From NCBI GenBank assembly GCA_012519655.1, contig JAAYPS010000142.1, forward strand, positions 1 to 41,980: 41,980 bases of DNA. The letters are read 5' to 3'. The position numbers were made by a program, and so were the translations under genes. Positions 18,861 to 27,064 of this stretch are shown piece by piece. Source of the stretch: Clostridiaceae bacterium (GTDB lineage Bacteria; Bacillota; Clostridia; DSM-8532). How positions within the stretch are numbered: the first letter of the stretch is position 1; every line of letters begins with the position of its first letter. The notes below the pieces were generated by a model. That model was not told where the DNA came from and searched no databases. It worked only from the letters and a program-made list of their open reading frames with translations.

Positions 18861-18922
18861 CCAACACAGGGGGACGGTTCTTTTGTGTCAAATAACACAA
18901 AAGAACCGTCCCCCTGTGTTGG
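18861..18922. repeat. Perfect 28-bp inverted repeat (REP-like palindrome)
   Basis: The arms 18861-18888 and 18895-18922 pair perfectly around the loop CAAATA; the core reads ACAGGGGGACGGTTC. A partial copy of the arm start (AACACAGG, CAACACAGGGGGAC) precedes it from 18839. This GC-rich motif is unlike the AT-rich surroundings. From memory, very similar palindromes are scattered in many Clostridia. It lies between two convergent genes and could end both transcripts, though it lacks a T tract. Confidence 0.9.
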
Positions 18923-18924
18923 GT

Positions 18925-19164
18925 CTAGAGAATTTCAATCATTTCAGGGGCTTCTTCCTTGCGAACATGTTCGGTAACCTTCTTTACCCGAAATTTTGTT
19001 GAGCTCTCACCAAAACTTATTTCAATAATATCGCCTTCTTTTACAATTGAGCCGGGTTTGGCCACTTTGCCATTAATAGTTACCTTTTGTCTATTGCATG
19101 CTTCTTGGGCAAGAGTTCTTCTCTTTATCACACGACTTACTTTCAAAAATTTATCAATCCTCAT
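18925..19164 (-). CDS. rqcP: RQC P-site tRNA stabilising factor RqcP (S4 domain, YabO)
   Basis: A 79-residue S4-domain RNA-binding protein. In Bacillus YabO/RqcP binds stalled 50S-peptidyl-tRNA and assists RqcH in adding alanine tails during ribosome rescue. The S4 core is MRIDKFLKVSRVIKRRTLAQ, followed by GKVAKPGSIVKEGDIIEI. The start codon overlaps the mazG stop (ATGA), which implies translational coupling. In many relatives hupA lies between mazG and rqcP; here it does not. The stop codon is only 2 bp from the large palindrome. Confidence 0.95.
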   Translation of the reverse strand: MRIDKFLKVSRVIKRRTLAQEACNRQKVTINGKVAKPGSIVKEGDIIEISFGESSTKFRVKKVTEHVRKEEAPEMIEIL

Positions 19165-19961
19165 TCTCTCTCTCCTTTAAATATTACCTTTGCTTCATCC
19201 CACAAAACATCCATTTCTTCAAGTGTCATGTCTGTAAGTTGTTTGCCATTTTCAGAGCTTTTGGTTTCAATATATTCAAACCTTTTAATAAATTTGTTTA
19301 TCGTCTTTGTTAAAGCCAACTCGGGCTCAATCTTTAAAAACCTCGATACATTAACTATTGCAAATAAAAGATCGCCTAACTCCTCTTCGGTTTTCTGCAT
19401 GTCCATGCTCTCATACGCCTGTTGAAGTTCATCCTTCTCTTCCTCTACTTTTTTCCATGCATCCTTTACATCATCCCAGTCAAATCCTACTTTTGCAGCT
19501 TTTTCTTGAACTTTATAACTTCGTATCAGAGCTGGAAGTATTGACGGAATATCTTTGAGAATTTCAGTTTGGGTTCCAGCACCCTTTTCCTTCTTCTTTA
19601 CTTTATCCCACAAATCAATAACATCATCTGCAGTTTCTGCATGACCTTTGCCGAATACATGCTCATGCCTGTGTACCATTTTTTTACTTACACCATCAAT
19701 AACGTCGTGGATAGTAAAATGGCCTTCCTCTTCAGCAATTATTGCATGAAATACAACTTGTAAAAGTACATCACCCAACTCCTCACAAAGCTTATCGGGA
19801 CGTTTTAAATCAATTGCTTCAAGAACTTCATAGGTTTCTTCAATAAAAGATTTTTTTAGTGATTCATGACTCTGTTCTCTATCCCAAGGACACCCATTTG
19901 GGCCTCTAAGTGTTTTCATGATTTCTATGAAATCTTCAAGACTATACCGTTTCTTTTGCAA
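19161..19961 (-). CDS. mazG: Nucleoside triphosphate pyrophosphohydrolase MazG
   Basis: Hydrolyses NTPs or dNTPs to monophosphates and pyrophosphate, a house-cleaning role. The 266 residues contain two MazG domains. The first has GPNGCPWDREQSHESLKK, then EETYEVLEAID and EELGDVLLQVVFHA with the metal-binding acidic residues, then HRHEHVFG. The second has EKDELQQA and EEELGDLLFAIVN near residue 210. The size is that of the standalone two-domain enzyme; the extra N-terminal methylase domain of Bacillus YabN is absent. It is the first gene of the mazG-rqcP pair and lies 77 bp after the gene at 20039-20815. Confidence 0.96.
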   Translation of the reverse strand: MQKKRYSLEDFIEIMKTLRGPNGCPWDREQSHESLKKSFIEETYEVLEAIDLKRPDKLCEELGDVLLQVVFHAIIAEEEGHFTIHDVIDGVSKKMVHRHEHVFGKGHAETADDVIDLWDKVKKKEKGAGTQTEILKDIPSILPALIRSYKVQEKAAKVGFDWDDVKDAWKKVEEEKDELQQAYESMDMQKTEEELGDLLFAIVNVSRFLKIEPELALTKTINKFIKRFEYIETKSSENGKQLTDMTLEEMDVLWDEAKVIFKGERE

Positions 19962-20038
19962 TTTATCACTCCATTCAATGCATTTGATGTATCGTAATAA
20001 AATTTAGCATTTAGCCAAGCTATTTATGGTGTAGAGTT

Positions 20039-20815
20039 CTATCTATTTAAATCACATGGCCCACATATTTTTTCTATACTTCTTGGAATAGCATCCCGTG
20101 AGTTCTTCCATGGAGCATCCTGGTTCTTGTAATCAAACTTCAGTGTGAACCAGTTTACTTCTTCTTTTATTCTGTCCAAATGAATTAATTCCATTGACAT
20201 TAATGTCATCACAAACTCACTTCTTTGTTTCCTGTTTAAATGTTTCAATGAGCCTTCAAGTAACATCTTTAGATGAGGCAAACAAAATCCTTTCTTTGAA
20301 ACAAAAAGCTCCTTGAAGTCCGGCTCTTTGAAAAAAAGATATAGTATAACATCTGTAAACTTACCCATATTAAAACTTATCTTTTCACATATTGTACAAC
20401 TTTTTTCAAGTTCATTAAGCTTGTCTATCATGCAGTTAACGAAATTTACTGATGCATCTTTATTCTTAAAGCCCTTTTTTATATGCTCTAAAGTACCAGT
20501 TTCCATTTCTTTTTTAAGGTTTGACTCTTCTTTTTCATACATTTTACGTAAAATCTCATTTTGCTCCATAAGGTGAGTATCAATTACAAGACCTAATGGC
20601 AGGCGATTTTCCTGTGTGTTGTACAACTTTGTAAAATGGAGATTACAAAAACCCTTTTTATTGGTTTCAATTCTGCTATCTGGCTCCATCATTGACGGTC
20701 CTAATGTGTACTTTAGTGCATCATCCTCTAGTCTCTTTTCAAGAATACACATTGGGCATTCACAATCTTCTCTAAATGCTTCACTTACAGGTATTGTATA
20801 AATACGTTCCTTCAA
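20039..20815 (-). CDS. Cysteine-rich protein, DUF6062-like, function unknown
   Basis: A 258-residue soluble protein with no signal peptide. Four short cysteine/histidine clusters are visible: CECPMC (about 18-23), CNLH (about 57-60), CTICEK (about 140-145) and CLPHLK (about 177-182). They form two repeats of a CxxC...C-xx-H pattern, which suggests two zinc sites in a duplicated fold. The opening MKERIYTIPVSEAF and the pattern fit the family I know as DUF6062, but this is from memory. The binding site is AAAGGTGG. It lies just upstream of mazG in the same direction. Confidence 0.7.
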   Translation of the reverse strand: MKERIYTIPVSEAFREDCECPMCILEKRLEDDALKYTLGPSMMEPDSRIETNKKGFCNLHFTKLYNTQENRLPLGLVIDTHLMEQNEILRKMYEKEESNLKKEMETGTLEHIKKGFKNKDASVNFVNCMIDKLNELEKSCTICEKISFNMGKFTDVILYLFFKEPDFKELFVSKKGFCLPHLKMLLEGSLKHLNRKQRSEFVMTLMSMELIHLDRIKEEVNWFTLKFDYKNQDAPWKNSRDAIPRSIEKICGPCDLNR

Positions 20816-21026
20816 AAAAATACCACCTTTCGCAAGTGTTTTTATCTACTTGGGATTTATATAGCAAATTATCCAATGGTTTCTGCTATACCATTGAACA
20901 CAAATCATGATATAATTCATTTTAACACTAGTTTGTAAAAAAAGATATCTTCTAACAAAATCAAGTTGTATAATAAGTATCATATAACAGCTGTGTAACT
21001 ATACTTACATAGTATTGGGGGAAATT

Positions 21027-21899
21027 ATGTATCGCATTATATCTACAAAGAATAATAACTTAAAAGTTAAAATTAATGACTTTAATCCTTTTCATACATT
21101 TTTATGTGGACAATGTTTTCGTTGGAATTATGATGGCGAACGTTTTTGGACAGGTGTGGCTCTCGGGCGCTTTGTAAGGTTGGAATGGGATGGCGAAGTA
21201 TGTTTATTTTATGATATGGATGAACAGGAATTTGTAGATAAATGGGTAAACTATTTTGATCTAAACACAGACTATAGCTCAATAAAAAAAAGACTTGCCA
21301 AAAAGGATGAACACTTAAAAGAAGCAGTATCCTATGGTTACGGAATACGTCTTTTACGTCAGGATTTATGGGAAGTAATTTTATCATTTATCATATCTCA
21401 AAACAATGGTATACCAAGGATTAAAGGAATCATCGAAGCACTAAGCAGCAGTTATGGAAAAAAAATAAACAAAGAATATGGAGCCTACGCATTCCCTGAC
21501 TTTACAGTGCTTGCTAACACCTCTTTACAGGATTTAAACACTTGCCGAGCAGGTTACCGCTGTAAATATATATTATCAACCGCACAAAGGTTGGATGACT
21601 CTCCTTCACTGTTAAGTAATATTAGAAAACTCCCCGCTAAAGAAGTTAGAGATATTTTACTTTCTTTTATAGGTATAGGAGAAAAAGTGGCTGACTGTAT
21701 TCTTCTTTATAGTGGCATTGACAGAACGGCATTTCCTATAGATCGATGGGTTAAGCGTGTTATGGAAGAGTTATACTTTAAAAAGGAGACAAGTGTGAAA
21801 GATATACGCGATTTTTCCCACAGTTATTTTGGTGATTTAACTGGAATCTCTCAACAGTATCTTTTCTATTATGCCAGAGAAAACAAAATAGGAGTTTAG
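21027..21899 (+). CDS. 8-oxoguanine DNA glycosylase/lyase (OGG1-like)
   Basis: A base-excision repair enzyme that removes 8-oxoguanine and nicks the strand. The 290 residues have the OGG N-terminal domain (about 1-100, with CGQCFRW at 27-33). The HhH-GPD domain follows, with QDLWEVILSFIISQNN near 112-127, the hairpin IGIGEKVADCILL with catalytic lysine K220, and FPIDRWVKR with the conserved aspartate D239. Both catalytic residues are present, so it should be bifunctional. I start at ATG 21027, after GGGGG, rather than the in-frame TTG four codons earlier. It stands alone with its own upstream gap. Confidence 0.94.
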   Translation: MYRIISTKNNNLKVKINDFNPFHTFLCGQCFRWNYDGERFWTGVALGRFVRLEWDGEVCLFYDMDEQEFVDKWVNYFDLNTDYSSIKKRLAKKDEHLKEAVSYGYGIRLLRQDLWEVILSFIISQNNGIPRIKGIIEALSSSYGKKINKEYGAYAFPDFTVLANTSLQDLNTCRAGYRCKYILSTAQRLDDSPSLLSNIRKLPAKEVRDILLSFIGIGEKVADCILLYSGIDRTAFPIDRWVKRVMEELYFKKETSVKDIRDFSHSYFGDLTGISQQYLFYYARENKIGV

Positions 21900-21970
21900 G
21901 TTTTGGGTCAATTCCAAAAGTAAATTAGACTTTTAGTTTAGGTTTTGTTAAGTGAGGTTTTTGCTAAATA

Positions 21971-21999
21971 TTGAAAAAAGCAATTTAGCCGTGTATAAT
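21971..21999 (+). promoter_or_regulatory. Sigma-A promoter of the lipid kinase gene
   Basis: TTGAAA (21971-21976), a 17-base spacer and TATAAT (21994-21999) lie 61 bp upstream of the ATG at 22061. Confidence 0.7.
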
Positions 22000-22060
22000 G
22001 TTAAATATTGCATAAATATATTGATAATTCAAGTTAAGATTTTTGGCGAAGGATACTGAT

Positions 22061-22948
22061 ATGAAACATCTATTTATTGTTAATCCTGTAGCAGGTAAAG
22101 GCAAAGCCTTAAAGCTTGTCCCACATATAAATTCATTAATGGAAAAGCTGTCACTTTCCTATGATGTAGAAATAACTAAAGCGCCGAAACATGCTACAGA
22201 AATTGCAAGAGAGTACATACAATTAAACAAGAATTTAAGAATATATGCTGTCGGCGGAGACGGTACCCTCAATGAAGTTTTGCAGGGCGTAGCGGGTAGT
22301 CATGCTGCTATTGGAAATATTCCAGCTGGCACAGGTAATGATTTTTTAAAAAACTTTAGTAAATTGTCCGATCCCGTCAAATGCCTTTCTGAGATTATCC
22401 ATACTCAGCCAGAACCTGTTGATTTGTGCAAAATGAATGATCTATACTTTATAAATATTGCATCTGCAGGGTTTGATGCTGATGTAGTTGCAAATACACA
22501 GTACGTTAAGCGCCTACCTTTACTAAAAGGGAAAGTAGCCTATATTGGAGGTATTTTGCTGTCTCTTATCAGACTTAAAAACTACACAGCCACTTTTTAT
22601 ATTGATGATGAAGAAATACATATGCCAAGTGTCCTGTTGTCAGCGTTTGCTAATGGCAAATATTATGGGGGCGGTATGAAGGCGGTGCCTTCTGCCCTGA
22701 CAGATGATGGATTTCTTGATATATGTCTTGTAAAAGGTTTGGGAAGGTTAAAGATATTACGCTTCTTCCCAAAATTTATTAAAGGAAATCACATTCACAT
22801 GGATGAGGTTACAATTAAACGCTGTCGTTCGTTTAGAATGGTAAGCCCATCACCTGTACATGTAAATGCTGATGGTGAATTGTTCGAGTTAAGTGAAATC
22901 AACATAGAGCTTATAGAAAAAGGTGTTAACTTTATTAAACCAAATTAA
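22061..22948 (+). CDS. Diacylglycerol/lipid kinase family protein (YegS/DgkB type)
   Basis: A soluble lipid kinase, probably recycling diacylglycerol into phosphatidate at the membrane face. The 295 residues show the NAD-kinase-like fold: IVNPVAGKGKA at 5-15, the nucleotide loop GGDGTLNEVLQG at about 68-79, PAGTGNDF at about 91-98, and NADGE near 275 with the acidic active-site residue. The ATG at 22061 has AAGGA 8 bases upstream; the frame is open six codons earlier from a TTG that has no site of its own. A sphingosine- or ceramide-kinase-like role cannot be excluded. Confidence 0.93.
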   Translation: MKHLFIVNPVAGKGKALKLVPHINSLMEKLSLSYDVEITKAPKHATEIAREYIQLNKNLRIYAVGGDGTLNEVLQGVAGSHAAIGNIPAGTGNDFLKNFSKLSDPVKCLSEIIHTQPEPVDLCKMNDLYFINIASAGFDADVVANTQYVKRLPLLKGKVAYIGGILLSLIRLKNYTATFYIDDEEIHMPSVLLSAFANGKYYGGGMKAVPSALTDDGFLDICLVKGLGRLKILRFFPKFIKGNHIHMDEVTIKRCRSFRMVSPSPVHVNADGELFELSEINIELIEKGVNFIKPN

Positions 22949-22957
22949 TAAATTAAT

Positions 22958-23551
22958 TCATAATGTAGTAACTGTAAGTATTTTTTTTACCAGTTGTTCA
23001 ACACATTCATTCAAAGTTGAGGATTCTGTATCCAAAGTAATGTCTGGATTTTCAGGTTCTTCATAAGGTGCAGAAATGCCAGTGAACTCTTTTATCTCCC
23101 CCACTAAAGCTTTTTTATATAACCCCTTTGGATCTCTTTTTATACAAGTTTCCACATTTGTCTTAACATAAACCTCAATAAATTTACCTTTTGATTTCTC
23201 TCTTGCCATATGTCTCATTTTAGCCATAGGAGATATGAATGAAGCTATAACTATAAGACCTGCATCCTGAAACAATGCACACACTTCTGAAATGCGCCTG
23301 ATATTTTCCATTCTGTCTTCTTCTGTGAATCCCAAGTCACTATTTAGTCCAAACCTTATATTATCCCCGTCAAGTCGATATACTGCCTTTCCTATACTAT
23401 TGAGTATCTTTTCGACTTCTACAGCAATAGTAGATTTCCCAGAGCCTGAAAGACCTGTGAGCCAAACAACAACCCCCTTTTGACCTAGGACTTTAAATCT
23501 GTCCTGCTCTGTTACCTTACCAGAATGATAGGTAATATTATTACATTTCAT
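22958..23551 (-). CDS. cysC: Adenylylsulfate (APS) kinase
   Basis: Phosphorylates adenylylsulfate with ATP to make PAPS. The 197 residues have Walker A GLSGSGKST (33-41), DGDNIR (61-66, APS binding), the FISP loop (105-108) and the lid region KRDPKGLYKKA with GISAPYEEP. The preferred start is the ATG at 23551, 12 bases after GAGAGG. It overlaps the end of the araC gene by 11 bp, so translation is probably coupled. No ATP sulfurylase, PAPS reductase or sulfotransferase is in the window, so its place behind a sugar regulator and a GH3 enzyme is odd. PAPS for a sulfated glycan, or sulfate assimilation, are both possible. Confidence 0.93.
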   Translation of the reverse strand: MKCNNITYHSGKVTEQDRFKVLGQKGVVVWLTGLSGSGKSTIAVEVEKILNSIGKAVYRLDGDNIRFGLNSDLGFTEEDRMENIRRISEVCALFQDAGLIVIASFISPMAKMRHMAREKSKGKFIEVYVKTNVETCIKRDPKGLYKKALVGEIKEFTGISAPYEEPENPDITLDTESSTLNECVEQLVKKILTVTTL

Positions 23552-24422
23552 TGGATTCATCAACCTCTCTAACAATATGATTTAATTGCATTTTCCGGTA
23601 TTGCGAAGGAGAACAGCCTTTTATTTCGCGAAACGTTCTATTGAAGGTTGAAAGACTGTTAAACCCACTGCTATAAGCTATGTTTGAGATACTTTCTTTA
23701 TTTAGTACAATACTTTCTTCAGCATGTTTAATTCTAATTTCATTAAGGTATTGACGAAAAGGAGTATCAAAAACACTGTTAAATAGTCTGGATAAATAAT
23801 ACTCACTAAATCCAAACTTTTCAGCAGTCTTCTTCAATGTTATCTGCTCATGGTAATTATTTTCAATATACTGGGCGACTTGCCCAACCTTATAGAGTAA
23901 ATCTTTTCTGCATGTGCTTGCAAGAGTCTCTTTACCATCTGTTTCTTTTACTATTACTGATAAAATATCATATATTCGCGCCAATAATGTAAAACGTGAA
24001 CCTGGCTCTATGTTATTTACCTCATTGATCATTTTTTCAATATGTTGGTAGATATTAGAATGAAGGTTGTTATTCATTTGCTTTTTAATGAGAATGGATT
24101 TTGATAGGTAAGGAAAATCCTCATCAAATATGTTGCCACCGTTTATAGCATGTAAATCAAATATAATGAAAATACGTTCGCTTCCCGGTGATAGTGGAAA
24201 ACTATGTATATCTCCACCAGAAATGAACACAATATCTCCCTGTTCCAGATCATATTTGCGATTGCTAATAACAAGCTTAGAACTTTTTTTTGCTGCAACA
24301 ACAATCTCAATAGCCTTATGCCAATGGGATGGATATGTAAATGCTCTATCTTTGTTATTTATGACCCTTACGGGAAAGGGCCCAGAGAACATATTCATTT
24401 CTACAAGATTTTTGATATGCAT
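23541..24422 (-). CDS. AraC family transcriptional regulator
   Basis: A 293-residue regulator with an N-terminal cupin domain (about 20-110: YPSHWHKAIEIVVAA, LEQGDIVFISGGDIHSF) and a C-terminal pair of helix-turn-helix motifs (about 190-285, ending IAYSSGFNSLSTFNRTFREI then GCSPSQYRKMQ). It lies 64 bp downstream of the GH3 gene, with a terminator-like hairpin between, and overlaps cysC. Two TTGTCCAT boxes in front of GH3 are its likely targets, which would make it a self-amplifying activator if read-through occurs. Ligand unknown. Confidence 0.93.
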   Translation of the reverse strand: MHIKNLVEMNMFSGPFPVRVINNKDRAFTYPSHWHKAIEIVVAAKKSSKLVISNRKYDLEQGDIVFISGGDIHSFPLSPGSERIFIIFDLHAINGGNIFDEDFPYLSKSILIKKQMNNNLHSNIYQHIEKMINEVNNIEPGSRFTLLARIYDILSVIVKETDGKETLASTCRKDLLYKVGQVAQYIENNYHEQITLKKTAEKFGFSEYYLSRLFNSVFDTPFRQYLNEIRIKHAEESIVLNKESISNIAYSSGFNSLSTFNRTFREIKGCSPSQYRKMQLNHIVREVDESNEM

Positions 24423-24431
24423 ATAAATAAA

Positions 24432-24466
24432 CCCCTATCTCATTTTATATGAAAATGAGACAGGGG
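24432..24466 (-). terminator. Terminator-like hairpin after the GH3 gene
   Basis: Read on the minus strand, CCCCTGTCTCATTTT pairs with AAAATGAGATAGGGG around CATAT (one mismatch), followed by TTTATTTAT. It sits 21 bp after the GH3 stop and directly before the araC start, so it probably attenuates transcription into araC-cysC. Confidence 0.75.
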
Positions 24467-24486
24467 ACAAGTGAAAGGGTATTTTA

Positions 24487-26634
24487 CTATTCAACTGTTA
24501 CTAATGCCTTCAATGGCGCTTTACCCATAAGCTCTATACTTCTTTTATCTGGCTGTGAACCGCCAACATACACTTCAAAATCACCAGGCTCGATAATGTT
24601 TTGACCATCTTCATTCACAACTGCAAGCTGCTCGGGTAATATATCAAAGGTTACCTCTGTGGACTCTCCTGGGGCAAGCTTTATTCTCTTCATTCCCGAA
24701 AGTTGCCATGTGGGTACCACACAGCTTGCTTCTAAGTCCTTAATATAAACCTGGGCCACTTCTTCTCCAACCATATTACCCGTATTCGTAATATTTACTG
24801 ATATTGTAAAGCCTTCACCTGCTTTAATTTTAGTTGTTGAAACATTCAAACTACTATAATCAAATTGAGTATAGCTTAAACCAAAACCAAATGGATATAG
24901 GGCTTCATTTTTCATATATCTGTAGGTGCGGTTTTCCATGGAATAATCAGTAAATTCGGGTAGTTCTTCTGTGGTTCGGTAAAATGTAATTGGGAGTTTT
25001 CCCGATGGGCTAGTTTCTCCAAACAACACCGATGCTATTGCTCTTCCACCCTGCGCTCCAGGGTACCATGCATTCAATATAGCAGAAACATTTTCATCCG
25101 CCCAGTTAACTGATAATGCGCTACCCGTTAACAAAACTAGTATAACTGGTTTCCCAGTGGCACAGACCTTTTCCATTAGCTCCTGCTGTTGTCCAGGTAG
25201 ATTCAAGTCATATTTGTCACCCGAGCCATATGCGTTACTTTTATGCATCTCCTCGCCTTCAATGCTGGAATCCAGACCTAGGCAAAGTACAACAACATCA
25301 GAATTTTCAGCACATATAACGGCTTCTGCTAATCTGTCTCCTGGTTCACCAAGTCCTTGTATTCTGTCTTCAAACAAGTGGCAGCCCTCTGAATAACGAA
25401 GTCTTACATCATCCCCAACCACTTCTCTTATACCATCGATAACTGTGATATATTCAGATGCTCTTCCCTCGTAATTACCAATTAGTGCCTGACGACTGTC
25501 GGCATTTGGTCCAATGACTGCAATAGATTTAATACCATCTTTATTAAGCGGCAATATTCCATCATTTTTCAAAAGTACCATTGATTTTTTTGCTGTCTCT
25601 AATGCAAGTTCGTTATGTTCTTTGCAATCCACCACATCATATGGTATGGATGCATAAGGCACCTGCTCATCTGAATCAAACATTCCCAGCTTCATCCTGG
25701 TAACCATTAAGCGTATAACAGATGTCTCTATTTCTTCTTCGGTAATTAGACCTTCTTCAAGAGCAATTAACAAATTTCCATAGAGATTTCCACAGTTCAG
25801 GTCGCAGCCATTTCTCACTGCTAGGGCAACTGACTCGGGTGCAGTTGTTGTAACATGGTGTTTAAGATGGAAGTCTGAAATAGCCCAACAATCAGATACA
25901 ACATGACCCTTAAAGCCCCAATTATCTCGAAGAATATCTGCAAGAAGAGTTTTACTTCCACAGCACGGTTCCCCATTTGTTCGGTTGTATGCGCCCATCA
26001 CTGCTTCAACATCTGCCTCTTGTACACATGCTTTAAATGCAGGTAGGTATGTCTCATACATATCCTTTTTAGATGCAATTGCATCAAATTCATGCCTTAT
26101 CGCCTCTGGTCCACTATGGACAGCAAAATGCTTAGCACATGCAGCTGATTTTAGGTATTTCGGGTCATTTCCCTGTAAGCCTTTTATAAAAGCAACACCC
26201 AATCTACTTGTCAAATACGGATCCTCTCCGTAAGTTTCGTGCCCACGACCCCATCTGGGATCTCTGAAAATATTAACGTTAGGAGACCAAAAAGTTAAGC
26301 CTTTATATATCCCTCTATCATTCTTCTTGGAATTTTCATGATATTTGGCTCTTCCCTCTGTCGAAACAACATCCGCTACTTCATAAAGCAGCTCTTCATC
26401 AAATGTTGCAGCCAATCCAATGGCTTGGGGGAACATAGTCGCAGTACCAGCCCGAGCTACACCATGAAGTGCTTCATTCCACCAGTTGTAAGCTGGAATA
26501 CCAAGTCTGTCTATAGAAGGCGATGCATGCAGCATTTGTGAAACTTTTTCCTCTGTAGTCATCCTGGATACAAGATCTTTCGCTCGTTCTTCAAAGCTAT
26601 AGCTTTGATCTAAATAAATGGCTTTCTCTTTCAT
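24487..26634 (-). CDS. GH3 family glycosidase (beta-xylosidase or beta-glucosidase)
   Basis: Retaining exo-glycosidase, 715 residues, without a signal peptide, so it acts on imported oligosaccharides in the cytoplasm. The TIM-barrel domain (about 10-340) shows YNWWNEALHGVA, FRDPRWGRGHETYGEDPYLT and KHFAVHSGPE; the nucleophile is D248 in HVVSDCW. The alpha/beta sandwich domain (about 350-570) and a C-terminal fibronectin-III-like domain (about 600-705) follow. WNEALHG and GRGHETYGEDP resemble the bacterial and plant beta-xylosidase branch, so xylo-oligosaccharides are a good candidate substrate. The binding site is a perfect AAAGGAGG. Confidence 0.95.
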   Translation of the reverse strand: MKEKAIYLDQSYSFEERAKDLVSRMTTEEKVSQMLHASPSIDRLGIPAYNWWNEALHGVARAGTATMFPQAIGLAATFDEELLYEVADVVSTEGRAKYHENSKKNDRGIYKGLTFWSPNVNIFRDPRWGRGHETYGEDPYLTSRLGVAFIKGLQGNDPKYLKSAACAKHFAVHSGPEAIRHEFDAIASKKDMYETYLPAFKACVQEADVEAVMGAYNRTNGEPCCGSKTLLADILRDNWGFKGHVVSDCWAISDFHLKHHVTTTAPESVALAVRNGCDLNCGNLYGNLLIALEEGLITEEEIETSVIRLMVTRMKLGMFDSDEQVPYASIPYDVVDCKEHNELALETAKKSMVLLKNDGILPLNKDGIKSIAVIGPNADSRQALIGNYEGRASEYITVIDGIREVVGDDVRLRYSEGCHLFEDRIQGLGEPGDRLAEAVICAENSDVVVLCLGLDSSIEGEEMHKSNAYGSGDKYDLNLPGQQQELMEKVCATGKPVILVLLTGSALSVNWADENVSAILNAWYPGAQGGRAIASVLFGETSPSGKLPITFYRTTEELPEFTDYSMENRTYRYMKNEALYPFGFGLSYTQFDYSSLNVSTTKIKAGEGFTISVNITNTGNMVGEEVAQVYIKDLEASCVVPTWQLSGMKRIKLAPGESTEVTFDILPEQLAVVNEDGQNIIEPGDFEVYVGGSQPDKRSIELMGKAPLKALVTVE

Positions 26635-26686
26635 ACTTAACCTCCTTTGGAAATCTTTTTATTTACGTTCTTTAGTCCTTATCTTT

Positions 26687-26752
26687 ATTTTATCGGAAAA
26701 TATTAGAAACTTCCAATCATCATTTGTCCATATTTAGTCATATCTTGTCCAT
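26687..26752 (-). promoter_or_regulatory. GH3 promoter with paired AraC-type boxes
   Basis: On the minus strand TTGGAA (26711-26716), 18 bases, TAAAAT (26687-26692). Upstream of the -35 are two identical direct repeats, TTGTCCAT on the plus strand at 26724-26731 and 26745-26752, spaced by exactly 21 bp (two helical turns). That is the layout expected for an AraC-type activator beside the -35. Confidence 0.65.
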
Positions 26753-26784
26753 TACAGCTCATATCTTCTTTAACAAAAAGTAAA

Positions 26785-26810
26785 GGTGTGTTTCCATACA
26801 GAAACACACC
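26785..26810 (-). terminator. Terminator after the cold-shock gene
   Basis: GGTGTGTTTC (26785-26794) and GAAACACACC (26801-26810) form a perfect 10-bp stem around a 6-base loop. Read on the minus strand it is followed by TTTACTTTTTG; on the plus strand by a long T run too. Confidence 0.85.
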
Positions 26811-26859
26811 CCTTGGTTTTTTTTGCTATATATTTTCTTCTAATAAAAGAAACATATGC

Positions 26860-27057
26860 TTATAAAGGTACTACATTTGTTGCCTGAGCTCCACGTTGAC
26901 CTTCCTCAATATCGAACTGAACACGCTGACCCTCATCCAGAGTTTTATATCCATCGACACTTATTGCAGAGTAATGAACGAAAACATCCTCTCCGCCTTC
27001 TTGTTCAATGAACCCGAAGCCTTTCTCTGCGTTAAACCATTTAACTGTTCCAACCAT
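26860..27057 (-). CDS. Cold-shock protein (CspA/CspB family)
   Basis: A 65-residue single-stranded nucleic acid chaperone with one cold-shock domain. RNP1 is KGFGFIEQ (12-19) and RNP2 is VFVHYSAI (25-32). The ends [12 protein letters not shown] and [11 protein letters not shown] match the family along its whole length. The ATG has GGAGGTG upstream. The leader can form alternative stems next to this binding site (see the entry at 27065-27130). A strong terminator follows, so it is a one-gene unit, and it diverges from trkA. Confidence 0.98.
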   Translation of the reverse strand: MVGTVKWFNAEKGFGFIEQEGGEDVFVHYSAISVDGYKTLDEGQRVQFDIEEGQRGAQATNVVPL

Positions 27058-27064
27058 TTTAACA

